Shown: one piece after another, positions 15,071-23,299 of the stretch | How positions within the stretch are numbered: the stretch's first letter is position 1 | Layout of the letters: each line of letters opens with the position of its first letter | From: Pseudomonadota bacterium | GTDB lineage: Bacteria; Pseudomonadota; Alphaproteobacteria; Rhodobacterales; Rhodobacteraceae | Length of the DNA: 64,000 bases | Reading direction: 5' to 3' | NCBI GenBank assembly: GCA_038533575.1 | Contig: JBCAYL010000001.1 | Coordinates: 2,136,226-2,200,225 of the forward strand | Translations under genes and position numbers: made by a program | Notes under the pieces: model-generated | The model's database searches: none | Told to the model about the DNA's origin: nothing | What the model saw: only the letters and a program-made list of their open reading frames with translations

Positions 15071-16418
15071 CTATGGCTTTACAGTCCAACTATCGAAGTC
15101 ATGGTAATGGGTGTCGGGATTGATCCCATCACAGCTTGTCATCGAGACCCACTCAGCATCGTATGACAGGGGACGTGAACGGAGATTTCGTTTCCTTCCT
15201 TTTAGATGATCTTTAACACTGAACGGCGGGTAGAACTCCTGATCGCGGTGAATCTCATACTTGTGCAGCCCATCGCCATAGAGGTCTTCGTCTGTCATTC
15301 GGAGGTAGTCCATCTCAGACTCGGACAACCACTTCTGTGCATGTGCACTCTCGACAGAATAGTAGACGTTCTTCGAACCCATGCGGTCCACGAATTTGGC
15401 CCACTGGACGATTGCCGCATTCAAGTCGAACGTGGCCGGGTCGATGTGCGCACCAAAGGATGACCCGTAGAACGCACCTGCCATCCGCTGCATCAACTCG
15501 TTGGCCTTGTCTCGTTTGCCATCTTTGGTTTTGCGGGTTGGCACTTTAAACAATGCAGTGGGTACCTTATCGGCGTATGACAGGGTGCGCATCACACTTT
15601 CTGTAAGGTCCTTGTCACTTTTGATGGCATCGAACCGGACCCGCCTCCATGCTTTGTCCGATGATGGGTACCGTTCCCGCAACCAGGGCTCTAAGACATC
15701 TCGATGCGGTACACGGGTGAAAAAGTGGCCTGTAAGCACCCAGCCGCCTGACGGAGGAGCCTCGGTGCCTAGTTCAGCAAGCAGAGCTTTGTGTTTATGC
15801 TGCTTTGTCAGTTCGACGTGGCTGCATAGATCGAACTCGAAGCTGCCAACCATCAACACGCCGTAGCGTCTTTTGCCCATGAACGCAGCCATCTGGTCCA
15901 ACGACCTATTGGCTTCGATCAACTGATCCTCAAGCTGGTACAGGTTTTCAGCGAAGTCGAACACGATGGTCACCAGATAGAGTTGTTCCAGCACCCTGGG
16001 GAATACGTAACGGGATATGGCAGCCATGGTGAGATGTGCTTCCCGCTCATGACGCCATATCGGACAGAGGGGGCAGTCTTTCTTTCGGCGTGTGGGTTGG
16101 GCCTGCATCTCTTTGATGATACGCACGCAGTCAGGATCATTCGGGTACTTTTTCAGTGCAGTGATGACTTTCCGGGCCGCATCAAGCTCCTGCTCCAGAT
16201 GGATGCGCTCAAGGATTTGCTCATACTCCGTTTCTGGTTGGAACGCTGCCTTGAACTCCTCGGCGAAAGTATCATCGGTGCCCAGTTTCTTCGCAATCCG
16301 GCTCAGTTTTTTTTGCACCCACCCGACGATCAGCAATTGCACGTCCTTGTGCAGAAAAGGCGGTGTTCCCGTCCTTCCTAATAGTGCTTTGGTTTGTGAT
16401 GAACCGCTTCTTCGTCAT
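15071..16418 (-). CDS. Unknown island protein, probable frame break in an A8 run
   Basis: The main open frame (15071-16342, 423 aa with GTG start) has a CPLCPIWRHE zinc-finger-like motif, and a block FEFDLCSHVELTKQHKHK, GGWVLTGHFFTRVPH and ESVMRTLSYADKVPTALF that vaguely recalls replication-initiator or relaxase-like proteins; I do not recognise it with confidence. A better start may be the ATG at 16418, which has GAGAG upstream and opens MTKKRFITNQSTIRKDGNTA; that frame runs into the main frame if the A8 run (16307-16314, T on the plus strand) were A7. So the gene is probably a little longer than 423 aa and interrupted by one base, or it uses the weaker GTG start. Confidence 0.55.
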
Positions 16419-16468
16419 GAATACTCTCTCGACCTGGCAGCGCGTCAGACCCGCGTCTTATTGTTGTC

Positions 16469-16484
16469 TGACATATATATGTCA
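16469..16484. promoter_or_regulatory. 16-base perfect palindrome in divergent promoter region
   Basis: TGACATATATATGTCA, a perfect palindrome between the divergent genes at 15071-16418 and 16602-16769. A related sequence, TGACATAGGTCA, occurs at 16559-16570 just before the small gene. Probable operator pair. Confidence 0.55.
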
Positions 16485-16601
16485 TCAGGTCCCAAGGGTT
16501 GTGTATTATCGCGATTTTGCCGTTCCTCGGCGCTGCGTGACCGAACAGAACCGGCCTCTGACATAGGTCATTTTTGATAAATAGAACTAGGAGGAACGGC
16601 C

Positions 16602-16769
16602 ATGTTGAAGAGATTTTCTGTGAGAAACCTGCATAGCGAGGCCATCGACATGCTAGCCGACATTAAGGACGAAGAGCGCCGCGAATTGGGTGCTATCCTG
16701 GAGGACTGTATCCACGCCTACTGGCAGGAGTTGTTCGGTGATGAGGAAGATGTGCCGGAAGCGGCTTAA
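16602..16769 (+). CDS. 55-aa ribbon-helix-helix-like protein
   Basis: Short gene with a strong ribosome site (AGGAGG, seven bases before ATG). The protein (MLKRFSVRNLHSEAIDMLAD, then IKDEERRELGAILEDCIHAY, acidic C-terminus) has one N-terminal strand and two helices, the outline of a ribbon-helix-helix DNA-binding protein or antitoxin. No toxin partner is obvious. Palindromes at 16469 and 16559 precede it and may be its targets. RHH assignment is by pattern only. Confidence 0.6.
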   Translation: MLKRFSVRNLHSEAIDMLADIKDEERRELGAILEDCIHAYWQELFGDEEDVPEAA

Positions 16770-16775
16770 CCACTC

Positions 16776-17147
16776 TTACAGCGGCAGCCCACGGCGCTGG
16801 TAGGCGCCCATGAAGGCCGTCAGGTTGATCACCCTGGCCACACGGCGTTTACGGCCTGTCTCGCGTTCTAGGGCCCTCTCGGCAGTCTTGTAGACCTGCG
16901 TCAGTTGATGAATGCGACCTGCCACACCAGGATTGCCTGAGACCTTCTTCCAGGCGTGGAGCACATAGGGTTGCAGCAGGGCCTCGTAGGTCAAATCTTC
17001 GATGGTGAAAGGTTCATCATCATTCGTGCCAATGACAGGAAGGCTGCGAAGGAAGCGCAACAAATCCTCATCAGCCACCTCGTCGAAGAACGCAACAGCA
17101 TCAGTGATTGCGTCATCGGTCAGCGTCACATCGTTCACTTCAGCCAT
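16776..17147 (-). CDS. Unknown 123-aa protein
   Basis: Acidic, helical protein (MAEVNDVTLTDDAITDAVAF, EDLLRFLRSLPVIGTNDDEP) with a basic C-terminus (RALERETGRKRRVARVINLT). The ATG at 17147 has GGAAT-type Shine-Dalgarno sequence upstream. It follows the small gene at 17187-17372 on the same strand and converges with the RHH-like gene. No family recognised. Confidence 0.5.
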   Translation of the reverse strand: MAEVNDVTLTDDAITDAVAFFDEVADEDLLRFLRSLPVIGTNDDEPFTIEDLTYEALLQPYVLHAWKKVSGNPGVAGRIHQLTQVYKTAERALERETGRKRRVARVINLTAFMGAYQRRGLPL

Positions 17148-17186
17148 CGCGCATTCCTTCCAGCCTTGTCGCGGTTCTGCTGATAT

Positions 17187-17372
17187 TTACCTGCGCTGAT
17201 CTTTTCGTTCGTCAGGAACGAAGCCCGCCTTAACTTGCGACCTGCCCCTCACCTGCCGCTCAAAGACTTTGCGGATGTTGATAGGGCGCAGTCCTAGTTC
17301 TCGACGTATCGCGTTGCGGGCCCAGAGGCGTTCCAGGACGGCCTGTCGTGACCGACGTGGCTGGGTCGTCAC
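17187..17372 (-). CDS. Small basic unknown protein
   Basis: 61 aa, very basic (MTTQPRRSRQAVLERLWARN, RRELGLRPINIRKVFERQVR). The GTG start at 17372 overlaps the stop of the lipoprotein gene (GTGA), which suggests translational coupling. No family recognised; it could be a DNA- or RNA-binding peptide, or not a gene at all. Confidence 0.4.
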   Translation of the reverse strand: MTTQPRRSRQAVLERLWARNAIRRELGLRPINIRKVFERQVRGRSQVKAGFVPDERKDQRR

Positions 17373-17713
17373 TCGATGGTATAGGTTGTCGGGTTACCGT
17401 TCGATCCGACGATCACCAACTGCCCTTCTGTCAGGGCGGCATCCTGACAGACTTCCGGTCCAGCGAACCTAGCAGGCTGGGTCAGTGTCCTGCACCATTT
17501 GCCGTTCGAGATGCGCCATGTGCCGGACAACGTATCGCCACCTGCGAGGGTGCCGACCAGGGCTCCATTGGCCCCTGCTGTTAGGCGAGTCTCACCCGCC
17601 ACCAGAGTCCGGCCAGAGACGGCTTGTGTGATGGGGTCAATGGTCTGGTTTTCGGCACAGGCGGCCAATGTGACCGCGAGTGAGGCTACTAAGATGGACG
17701 CCTTTCTGAACAT
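17369..17713 (-). CDS. Small lipoprotein, unknown function
   Basis: 114 aa from the ATG at 17713, which has GGAG nine bases upstream; a longer frame reaches 17923 but lacks signal-peptide character. The start MFRKASILVASLAVTLAACA is a lipoprotein signal with lipobox LAAC. The mature part has repeated glycine-rich strands (TLAGGDTLSGTWRISNGKWC), resembling small secreted proteins of Rhodobacteraceae with a cysteine pair. Function unknown. Confidence 0.6.
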   Translation of the reverse strand: MFRKASILVASLAVTLAACAENQTIDPITQAVSGRTLVAGETRLTAGANGALVGTLAGGDTLSGTWRISNGKWCRTLTQPARFAGPEVCQDAALTEGQLVIVGSNGNPTTYTIE

Positions 17714-17798
17714 GGTTTGGGCTCCTTTTGTTGGTCGGTAAGGTTGAAAAGGTGGGCAATCACGTCGCGCTGTTGGGGTTGATAGCGGCAGCGTCGAT

Positions 17799-18119
17799 TC
17801 ATCGGCTATTCCGAAACGCGAAGGCCCGACCTGCCGTGAAGCTGGCCCACAGAGCAGCGACCTGAACTGCGTGATGCAGTGCAATGTATCCACCTGGTGA
17901 GAAGCGCAGAATGCCCGCCTCAAATCCGTACAGCACCGTGTCGAGATGGCCTGATGTCCAGAAAAGAACGAACTGGATCACCAGGATGATGCCACAGCCG
18001 ATGGTGATCTCTGAAGGCAAGTAGGCGAAGGTTCCGATCAGTAGGCCGCCAACGATGGTTAGCGCCATGAGGAAGATAATCTGCGGCCCGGTGAATGATG
18101 TGAGTAACACCTCAATCAT
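17799..18119 (-). CDS. Small integral membrane protein
   Basis: 106 aa with three to four hydrophobic segments (IIFLMALTIVGGLLIGTFAY, GCGIILVIQFVLFW, ALHHAVQVAALWASFTAG). Start ATG at 18119 overlaps the end of the HTH gene by eight bases, so the two are coupled. No family recognised. Confidence 0.5.
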   Translation of the reverse strand: MIEVLLTSFTGPQIIFLMALTIVGGLLIGTFAYLPSEITIGCGIILVIQFVLFWTSGHLDTVLYGFEAGILRFSPGGYIALHHAVQVAALWASFTAGRAFAFRNSR

Positions 18120-18354
18120 TGTGCTTGGTCTCCATCCGATGCGACTTCACACACGGCTCGATACAATAGAGCCCAACGAGATCGTTCGGTGTGACCGCCC
18201 CCTCGGTGGCTGCATAGATACGCTTCATCAGGTCCCGCCGGGGCGTCACCAGACCATCGGCAATCCGGCTCACCGTGGCAGCCGTCGTATCGACTGACTT
18301 TGCGAATGCCACCATCGAGATACTGTTTGATACCAGGAAGTCATTGAGCGTCAT
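18112..18354 (-). CDS. Small Cro-like HTH protein
   Basis: 80 aa, mostly one helix-turn-helix (MTLNDFLVSNSISMVAFAKS, then VDTTAATVSRIADGLVTPRR). Divergent from the XRE gene at 18470; two palindromes lie in the 115-base spacer, so the two proteins may form a Cro/CI-like switch. Followed by an overlapping membrane-protein gene. Confidence 0.7.
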   Translation of the reverse strand: MTLNDFLVSNSISMVAFAKSVDTTAATVSRIADGLVTPRRDLMKRIYAATEGAVTPNDLVGLYCIEPCVKSHRMETKHND

Positions 18355-18364
18355 GATTTCCGAT

Positions 18365-18437
18365 TTACGGTAAACGTAAGTGATTCGCTATCCTGAAGTT
18401 CAGGGTGGGATAACCTACGCTTTACGTTTAATGTAAA
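18365..18437. promoter_or_regulatory. Two palindromic operator candidates between divergent HTH genes
   Basis: TTACG-GTAAA-CGTAA at 18365-18379 and TTTAC-GTTTAAT-GTAAA at 18421-18437, perfect arms of five. They share the TTAC/GTAA half-site and flank the middle of the spacer, each close to one of the two divergent HTH genes (18354 and 18470). Confidence 0.6.
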
Positions 18438-18469
18438 CCAGAAGGCTTCACACGCATGGGACAGGCTCG

Positions 18470-18889
18470 GTGGCGATCCATAACATCCTTCGGCAATCAC
18501 GAGAACAGGCAGGTCTTACCCTGGAGCAGGCTGCCGACAGCATTGGTATATCCGGTGCATCGTTTAGTCGGATGGAGAACGGGCTCTCGAAGGTCACGAC
18601 CGAACGCCTTGAAATGCTGGCCCAATTGTATGGAGTGTCTGCCTCTGCGCTCATCGAAGGAAGCATCGTGATGCGCCCGTCAACGGTAGACCTAGAGCGA
18701 TTGAAAACCGTTGTGCAAGTCGTACAGTGCGTTGTGAACAGCCGCAGGGTAAAACCATCGCCAGAGAAGATGGCTATGGCCGTTACCGAACTCTATCGGC
18801 TGGAGATCGACCACATCGTGAGCAACCCGAAGGCCGAGTTCGATCCTGATCGGCATATCGGGATTATCGAAGCGATGTTCCAAAAGTAG
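18470..18889 (+). CDS. XRE-family HTH regulator
   Basis: 139 aa from the GTG at 18470; the ATG at 18456 is in another frame. Residues ~5-60 are a classical XRE helix-turn-helix (LRQSREQAGLTLEQAADSIG, ISGASFSRMENGLSKVTTER). The C-terminal half is helical and unassigned. It ends four bases before the convergent restriction gene. Together with the Cro-like gene it may control island A genes. Confidence 0.75.
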   Translation: MAIHNILRQSREQAGLTLEQAADSIGISGASFSRMENGLSKVTTERLEMLAQLYGVSASALIEGSIVMRPSTVDLERLKTVVQVVQCVVNSRRVKPSPEKMAMAVTELYRLEIDHIVSNPKAEFDPDRHIGIIEAMFQK

Positions 18890-18892
18890 GGG

Positions 18893-21427
18893 TCAATCAA
18901 TGAAAACGATATCCGCAATCTGAAAACGTTTCTGATCAACGATCCGGTGCAGGCTACCTTCATACGCGGCTCGAACCCACACTCCCTGCGACCGATAGGT
19001 CCAGAATACGTTCCGATACTCTCTGTGCTGAACTCTGATCTTCTCGATGTTGTTGTCGGACTGAAGCCTGCCAGTCGTTCCATCGTCCTTAATCTCGATC
19101 AGCGCGATACTATCCCTGCTGGTCCGACCTGCAACACCCACCACAAAGTCAGGAAAGAACCGCTTTCCTGAGGGCAGCATCAACCGCGTCGCCCAGGACT
19201 CATTCTCAGGGTTACGCAGCCACCATTTCACCGCCCCGCTGTTGTCTTGATCAAGCAACTGGGCGAACGCTCGTTCTTCGTTGTTCAGCCTGCTTGGATA
19301 CACTCCATATGCGGATCGGTTGGCAGGCGGCAGGCCATCTGGGCCAAAATACTGGAGCGGGATTTCAGCAGAATTATCGAGGCGTGTGTTTCTCGCGTTG
19401 GCCTCTTTGATGGCTTCTTTCAAAGCCTCTGGCTGCAACATACCAGCGAGATCAATTGCACGACGCATGTCCGTCTCTGTGACATCCAGACCGTCCTCAT
19501 CAACGATGACCTTCAGTTCCGCCAGGAGAGCCTTCTTTAAGGCACGGGTATCGATGGCATCGTTGAACTGAAACGCGAGTTGTGCCCGCTCAGCGATCTT
19601 CGCATTCGACAGCCGGACTCCGAAGTCCTGACCCACTTCGCCACCGTTCTGCTCCTGCACGACTTCACGAAACAGTTCTTCAAAGCTCAGGTGAGCCCGT
19701 GTTTTCCGCTTGGTCAAAAGTGACTTCAGGTCTGCCCGCTGACAGAACACTTTTGCGATATCGTTGACCATCGCGTTGATGCTGTGCGGGTCCGGTGGGA
19801 GTTCCCTCCAGAGAGACTGAGGAAGGCCCAACTCGGACCTCAAAAGATATGGTCGTAGATTTGGGCGTTGCTCTTGTGGTTCTGGCTGGGAGGATGTCGG
19901 CAACCCGCTGAACAATGGCACCTGCACCGCATTTTGCCATGCCTCACCCTTCTGGATCGCCTCGTCCTGGGCCGCCAATGGCAGCTCCGAGACATCGGAA
20001 TGAACGATCCCAGACTGCACCAGCGTTAGGAGCCGTTCTTTCCGCTCCTCTTCGGTCTTGGGCGGCGGTGGTAGATACTCTCGTCCTTCCTCGGCGGCCT
20101 CGGCGACTGGAATTGGATCGATGTCCATGAAGTCCAAACGATCAGTAATCAGTTCGATGCTTTCCTGAACCGCCTTTATCTCATTTACTGCCGATTGCAG
20201 CCCGACCTGCATCTGCGGGTCAGTCAGGAAGACATAGCCGGAGTCCAAAAGCTCATCTTGTTTGTGGAACGGTCGCACCAACGGGTGAACCCGCATGATG
20301 CGGCCCACGATCTGAAGGCCAAAATCCTTGCCACGATTGGGGCGGACGGACACGAGGCTCCACGCTCGGGGAGCGTCGAACCCTGTTGCGACGGCGACCT
20401 TGAACACCAGAACTTCGATGTCGGGATCGTAAGCCAGCGTATGAAAGTTCGGGTCCGGCTCACCAGAGGTATGCGTGGCAATCGCCGCAGGGGGAACGCC
20501 AATGTCGTGCAGCTTGCCCTTGACCCGCTCAACAGGATCATCTTCCCCCTTCGCCTGATCCTCGACCTGAACGAGCAGCAACGGCGTCAGCTTGACCCCA
20601 CGATCCTCCAACTGCTCCTTGATCCGCAGATGTTGGAACCACGCCGCTGTTAGGGTGGCCTGTTCATGATCGATCAGCACTTCATCACCAGGGCGGAACT
20701 GGATCACACCCAGTTTCAACCCGACCTTGTTCAGGCCTGCTTCAACAACGTCTGACCTTGGGATGACGACCCGACTGGCGACTTCAACCTTGGCTTTGGC
20801 ACGGAACGCTTCCAGTCGATCATCGTTGGGCGTCGCAGTGGCGAGGATGGTGAAGTCTGGCCGCAAAGTTTCCAGGTAGAACTTGGCAGCGGCGTTCGCA
20901 TTCGCCCCAAAGTTCAGATGCGCCTCGTCAATAACGACACCAACAAAGAACCCCTTCGACCGCCATTCGGATATCAGATCATCGAGGGACAACTTGCTTT
21001 CTGAGGTCCGGCGTACCTTCCTGGCATTCGCATTATTCGCTGCTACCGTCGCCCAGGTCTGAACAAAGACATCACCATCGTGGGTACCCGACGCTTCACG
21101 GTCCTTGGTGACATCCCGCAGTCGCAATGATCCGGCCTGCTCTGCCAGGGTGTCTCGTGTCTGCGTGACCAGCCCTGCATAAGGCGCAAACCACAGCCAG
21201 ACCGTAGGGCGACTTAGAGCACCTCTGAGACCCTCTAGAACACGACCCAGCACCAACGTCTTGCCTGAGCCTGTTGGGCTCTGGAGCAGCGTCACACCCT
21301 GCTTGAGGGCGATCTGGTTGCGTTTGTCGGGCTCTGCATTATGCAGACGTGCCACCTTGGTCACGACACCTGTCAGCGCCTCGACCGCGTTGGTCTGATA
21401 CCCTGCCAAAGCAAACCGTTCACTCAT
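18893..21427 (-). CDS. res: Type III restriction enzyme, Res subunit
   Basis: 844 aa. N-terminal superfamily 2 helicase/translocase: Walker A SPTGSGKT (residues 50-57), DEAH box IDEAH (166-170), ILATATP, and motif VI-like LQIVGRIMRVHP. Near the C-terminus FFPDFVVGVAGR followed by IALIEIKDDG is the PD-(D/E)xK nuclease. Length is within the range of Res proteins. The start overlaps the Mod stop by ATGA (21424-21427). Together with Mod it should cut unmodified foreign DNA after ATP-driven movement. All motifs appear intact. Confidence 0.92.
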   Translation of the reverse strand: MSERFALAGYQTNAVEALTGVVTKVARLHNAEPDKRNQIALKQGVTLLQSPTGSGKTLVLGRVLEGLRGALSRPTVWLWFAPYAGLVTQTRDTLAEQAGSLRLRDVTKDREASGTHDGDVFVQTWATVAANNANARKVRRTSESKLSLDDLISEWRSKGFFVGVVIDEAHLNFGANANAAAKFYLETLRPDFTILATATPNDDRLEAFRAKAKVEVASRVVIPRSDVVEAGLNKVGLKLGVIQFRPGDEVLIDHEQATLTAAWFQHLRIKEQLEDRGVKLTPLLLVQVEDQAKGEDDPVERVKGKLHDIGVPPAAIATHTSGEPDPNFHTLAYDPDIEVLVFKVAVATGFDAPRAWSLVSVRPNRGKDFGLQIVGRIMRVHPLVRPFHKQDELLDSGYVFLTDPQMQVGLQSAVNEIKAVQESIELITDRLDFMDIDPIPVAEAAEEGREYLPPPPKTEEERKERLLTLVQSGIVHSDVSELPLAAQDEAIQKGEAWQNAVQVPLFSGLPTSSQPEPQEQRPNLRPYLLRSELGLPQSLWRELPPDPHSINAMVNDIAKVFCQRADLKSLLTKRKTRAHLSFEELFREVVQEQNGGEVGQDFGVRLSNAKIAERAQLAFQFNDAIDTRALKKALLAELKVIVDEDGLDVTETDMRRAIDLAGMLQPEALKEAIKEANARNTRLDNSAEIPLQYFGPDGLPPANRSAYGVYPSRLNNEERAFAQLLDQDNSGAVKWWLRNPENESWATRLMLPSGKRFFPDFVVGVAGRTSRDSIALIEIKDDGTTGRLQSDNNIEKIRVQHREYRNVFWTYRSQGVWVRAAYEGSLHRIVDQKRFQIADIVFID

Positions 21428-23280
21428 GCGCGGAAGGCTTTCACGAGTGTTTCCCGAACCGGGGAGACATCCACATGCATCCCGTCCAGATGCTGCGTGA
21501 TCTGCCCTGGGGCCCAGGCGTAGACGTGCACATTCTGAAGGGTGCGGGGGCGCAGCCAGTCAATCAGGGACAGATCGAACTGATCGACCAGAACAAGGGT
21601 GACGCCCTCGGCCTCATGCACGTTCCAAGGCTGGTCCGCGTCGTATTGCGTCAGCGGCAGACCATGGAACGCCTCAAGACAGGTCCAGGCGTCTGCAGGG
21701 TCGAGGTCATAGTCCAAATCTTCGAAATCAATCTGCTTGGTCCGCAGATAGGCAAAGCCCGCCGCGAGATAAGCGTATTTCTTGTCATCGGATGCGTTGA
21801 GCCGCCGCACCCGTTCGGCGGTGACATCACGGCAGAGGTTCTTGTCTGGCTCGTCCTCGGTGGCTTCCGTGGACGACACCATGATGAACCGACGGTCCCC
21901 GCCGTCTTCGGCGTTGAGTTCCATGACGGCCTGAGCCGTGGTGGCCGAACCTGCGAAGAAGTCGAGGACGAGATCATTCGCGGATGTGGACTGACGGACA
22001 AGTTCGCGGATGAGTGAGACAGGTTTAGCGTAGTCAAAAGCCTTTGAACCAAATACATCCCGAATAGCTTTAGCGCCTTCGTCGTTGGTGCCAGATATCA
22101 TCTGATTTTCGTCGTCAACGACAGTCTCGACTTCATTTCTGGGCACGACCCAACTCGACAAGGGCTGAGTTGGATTCTTCAATTCGCTTTTGTAGCGTTT
22201 GAATCCTGGTGATCCAAATCCAACACGCCGACCAACCCAATCCTCGTATCCTGGAAGGCTTGGGTGGATCAGCGGTGTGCGCCCAGTCATGGGAACTTCA
22301 CCATTCTCTACGGCCTCATCAAGTTCGGCTTTGGTTTTCCAAACGGTGACTCTTGGGTCTTCTGGGAAGCGAATACGTCCAGCAGCGATCCATTCTTCCA
22401 TGAACTTTGTTTTGACTTTGGTTCCAGGTGCGGCTCGGTCCTTCGACACAAAACCCCACACCCTGTTGGGGTTACATGGATACCAGACATCGTTTTCCTG
22501 ATCATGGAGGGGGTAATATGCAGTTCCCGCTCTTGGACTGTCATAGGAAACTGCCACTGTAAGGTCACTCACACGGTAGTTCTCGTCCCGCTCGTCATCG
22601 TAGAAGCGATACATTTCAAAGCTTTTCTCTGTGCCTGAAAAACGAAACGCTTCTTTTGCAAATGCAAGGACATGTTCTTGGTTCGATGTGAAGAAGTAGT
22701 CTCCTCCTTCATTCCCACCGACCCGTGTTCGCCAGACAAAGGACCCAACCCGCATCCCAGGCAACGCCTCATCCGCCATCAATTCCAACAATGCCCGCTG
22801 CTCATCATTGATCGAGATCAGGATCACCCCGTCCTCGGTCAAGAGATCACGGGCCAGCGTCAGTCGGCGGTAAAGGAACTCCAACCACGTGGATTGCCGG
22901 AACCGATCATCGGCGCTCATATAGCGGTCGTTATAAACCCAATCCTTGTTACCCGTGTTGTAGGGTGGGTCGATGTAGATGCACTTCACCCGTCCCCGAT
23001 GGGTCATCCGCAACCACCGCAGGGCGTCGTAATTGTCCCCTTCGATGATCAGGTTGTCCCAGGGTGCAGGCTTCTCTGACTGGCCTTCATCGATCTGGGC
23101 CACGATGAAGTCATGATCCAGTGCCTTGTCCGCGTCGATCTCATCGCGTTCCCACACCAGCCCAAGCTTTTTGGTCCGGTCGTGCTTTTCCAAAAGCTCG
23201 ATCAGTTGGGTCTTGCTGAGATCGTCGTATTTGCCAGGCATCGTTATTCCAGTTTTTTCAAGGACCTTAGCCTTGGTCAT
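21424..23280 (-). CDS. mod: Type III DNA methyltransferase, Mod subunit
   Basis: 618 aa, beta-class adenine methyltransferase: DPPY (IYIDPPYNTGNKDWV, about residue 104) precedes the AdoMet motif (LVLDFFAGSATTAQAVMEL). The target-recognition region lies between them. The first ATG (23280) is used here; MPGKYDDLSK at residue 14 (23241) is the usual family start and equally likely. It lies upstream of res and immediately downstream of the island integrase gene on the same strand. Confidence 0.92.
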   Translation of the reverse strand: MTKAKVLEKTGITMPGKYDDLSKTQLIELLEKHDRTKKLGLVWERDEIDADKALDHDFIVAQIDEGQSEKPAPWDNLIIEGDNYDALRWLRMTHRGRVKCIYIDPPYNTGNKDWVYNDRYMSADDRFRQSTWLEFLYRRLTLARDLLTEDGVILISINDEQRALLELMADEALPGMRVGSFVWRTRVGGNEGGDYFFTSNQEHVLAFAKEAFRFSGTEKSFEMYRFYDDERDENYRVSDLTVAVSYDSPRAGTAYYPLHDQENDVWYPCNPNRVWGFVSKDRAAPGTKVKTKFMEEWIAAGRIRFPEDPRVTVWKTKAELDEAVENGEVPMTGRTPLIHPSLPGYEDWVGRRVGFGSPGFKRYKSELKNPTQPLSSWVVPRNEVETVVDDENQMISGTNDEGAKAIRDVFGSKAFDYAKPVSLIRELVRQSTSANDLVLDFFAGSATTAQAVMELNAEDGGDRRFIMVSSTEATEDEPDKNLCRDVTAERVRRLNASDDKKYAYLAAGFAYLRTKQIDFEDLDYDLDPADAWTCLEAFHGLPLTQYDADQPWNVHEAEGVTLVLVDQFDLSLIDWLRPRTLQNVHVYAWAPGQITQHLDGMHVDVSPVRETLVKAFRA

Positions 23281-23299
23281 TCCGAGTGAACAGGGCGCA

